Part shown: positions 13,363 through 13,649 of the stretch, one piece after another
How the letters are laid out: each line of letters opens with the position of its first letter
How positions within the stretch are numbered: the first letter of the stretch is position 1
From: Sva-07 sp035527095
GTDB taxonomy: Bacteria; Actinomycetota; Acidimicrobiia; Acidimicrobiales; Ilumatobacteraceae
Direction: 5' to 3'
DNA: 13,649 nt
NCBI GenBank assembly: GCA_035527095.1
Contig: DATLBC010000065.1
Coordinates: forward strand, 1 to 13,649
Notes under the pieces: model-generated
Told to the model about the DNA's origin: nothing
Databases searched by the model: none
The model's input: the letters and a program-made list of their open reading frames with translations, nothing else
Position numbers and translations under genes: made by a program

Positions 13363-13649
13363 ATGTCGACCATTCCAGCGAATGCACAGGCGGTGCTCGG
13401 AACCGACGCCGTGGCGCACGTGTGGACCGAGAACCCCGACGGCACTCCGCAGGTGTCGGTCGTGTGGGTGATTGCCCAGGGCGACGAGATCCTCTTCGGA
13501 ACCGATGCCCGCAGTCAGAAGGCGAAGAACCTCGCACGGAATGACCGCGTGATCCTGTCGATCGAGGATGTCGAGCGCAACGAGCGCGGCTATCAACGCC
13601 ACCTGGTGATTCGTGGGCGTGCCCGTGTCGAGCCGGGGCCGGACCCTGA
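13363..13649 (+). CDS. Pyridoxamine 5'-phosphate oxidase-like split-barrel protein (3' end outside window)
   Basis: The first 95 codons are in the window and the frame is still open at the right edge. The sequence reads as the N-terminal half of a PPOX/F420-dependent split beta-barrel: VAHVWTENPDGTPQVSVVWVIAQGDEILFGTDARSQKAKNLARNDRVILSI (15-65) is the family's first flavin/F420-binding half, where the Thr-Asp-x-Arg-Ser-x-Lys-x-x-Asn-Leu region normally contacts the cofactor phosphate. Next comes GYQRHLVIRGRARV (75-88). In actinobacteria such proteins often use coenzyme F420 rather than FMN, in which case they reduce enones, biliverdin or other cofactor-like molecules; the present fragment cannot settle this. 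The start is certain, with AGGAGGT 5 bases before ATG. Confidence 0.85.
   Translation, partial: MSTIPANAQAVLGTDAVAHVWTENPDGTPQVSVVWVIAQGDEILFGTDARSQKAKNLARNDRVILSIEDVERNERGYQRHLVIRGRARVEPGPDP

Noticed and set aside
13319..13602. Minus-strand small genes opposite the split-barrel gene
   Set aside because: They have no Shine-Dalgarno and no domain, and lie antisense to a gene with a strong ribosome binding site and clear family similarity.

Overview
The window is GC-rich, gene-dense bacterial chromosome. Gene content and order point to Actinomycetota: RNase J, an FtsK with a long basic tail, the rimO-pgsA-cinA block, a CarD-type RNA polymerase regulator, and several starts that look leaderless, with a TANNNT-like box 7-8 bases before the initiation codon. 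My guess is a deep-branching lineage such as Acidimicrobiia, but this is inference and nothing in the window proves it. No mobile element, CRISPR array, toxin system or defence system was found. All gaps between genes are shorter than 170 bases.

Layout from the left: the 3' end of rnj (RNase J) and a Shine-Dalgarno-led lipoprotein gene on the plus strand; a large hairpin; a convergent SAM-dependent methyltransferase gene (minus strand); a divergent zinc-free quinone-oxidoreductase-like gene; and full-length ftsK. Next is an overlapping pair, an SMP-30/gluconolactonase-like protein and an Fe(II)/2-oxoglutarate-type oxygenase, followed by two tandem copies of a 44-base palindromic repeat. The rimO-pgsA-cinA operon follows, each gene overlapping the next. 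After it come a tRNA-Arg(TCT) gene, carD, a compact palindromic convergent terminator, an EEP-fold hydrolase gene (minus), a divergent 3-hydroxyisobutyrate-dehydrogenase-like gene (plus), a terminator hairpin, and the 5' part of a pyridoxamine-oxidase/F420-type split-barrel protein that runs off the right edge.

How the genes relate: rnj, ftsK, rimO, pgsA and cinA form an information-processing and envelope neighbourhood whose order resembles that of other actinobacteria. Here it is interrupted by metabolic genes (methyltransferase, quinone oxidoreductase, lactonase/oxygenase pair), and tRNA-Arg plus carD follow cinA where clgR/recA often lie in relatives. The regulatory architecture is the most distinctive part: a tRNA whose T-loop may serve as the -35 box for carD, a 41-base symmetric divergent promoter, and hairpins that overlap stop codons at both convergent junctions. 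Overall this is ordinary chromosomal sequence with some unusual small-scale structure. I do not see a clear new multi-gene system; the best candidate is the SMP-30/oxygenase pair.
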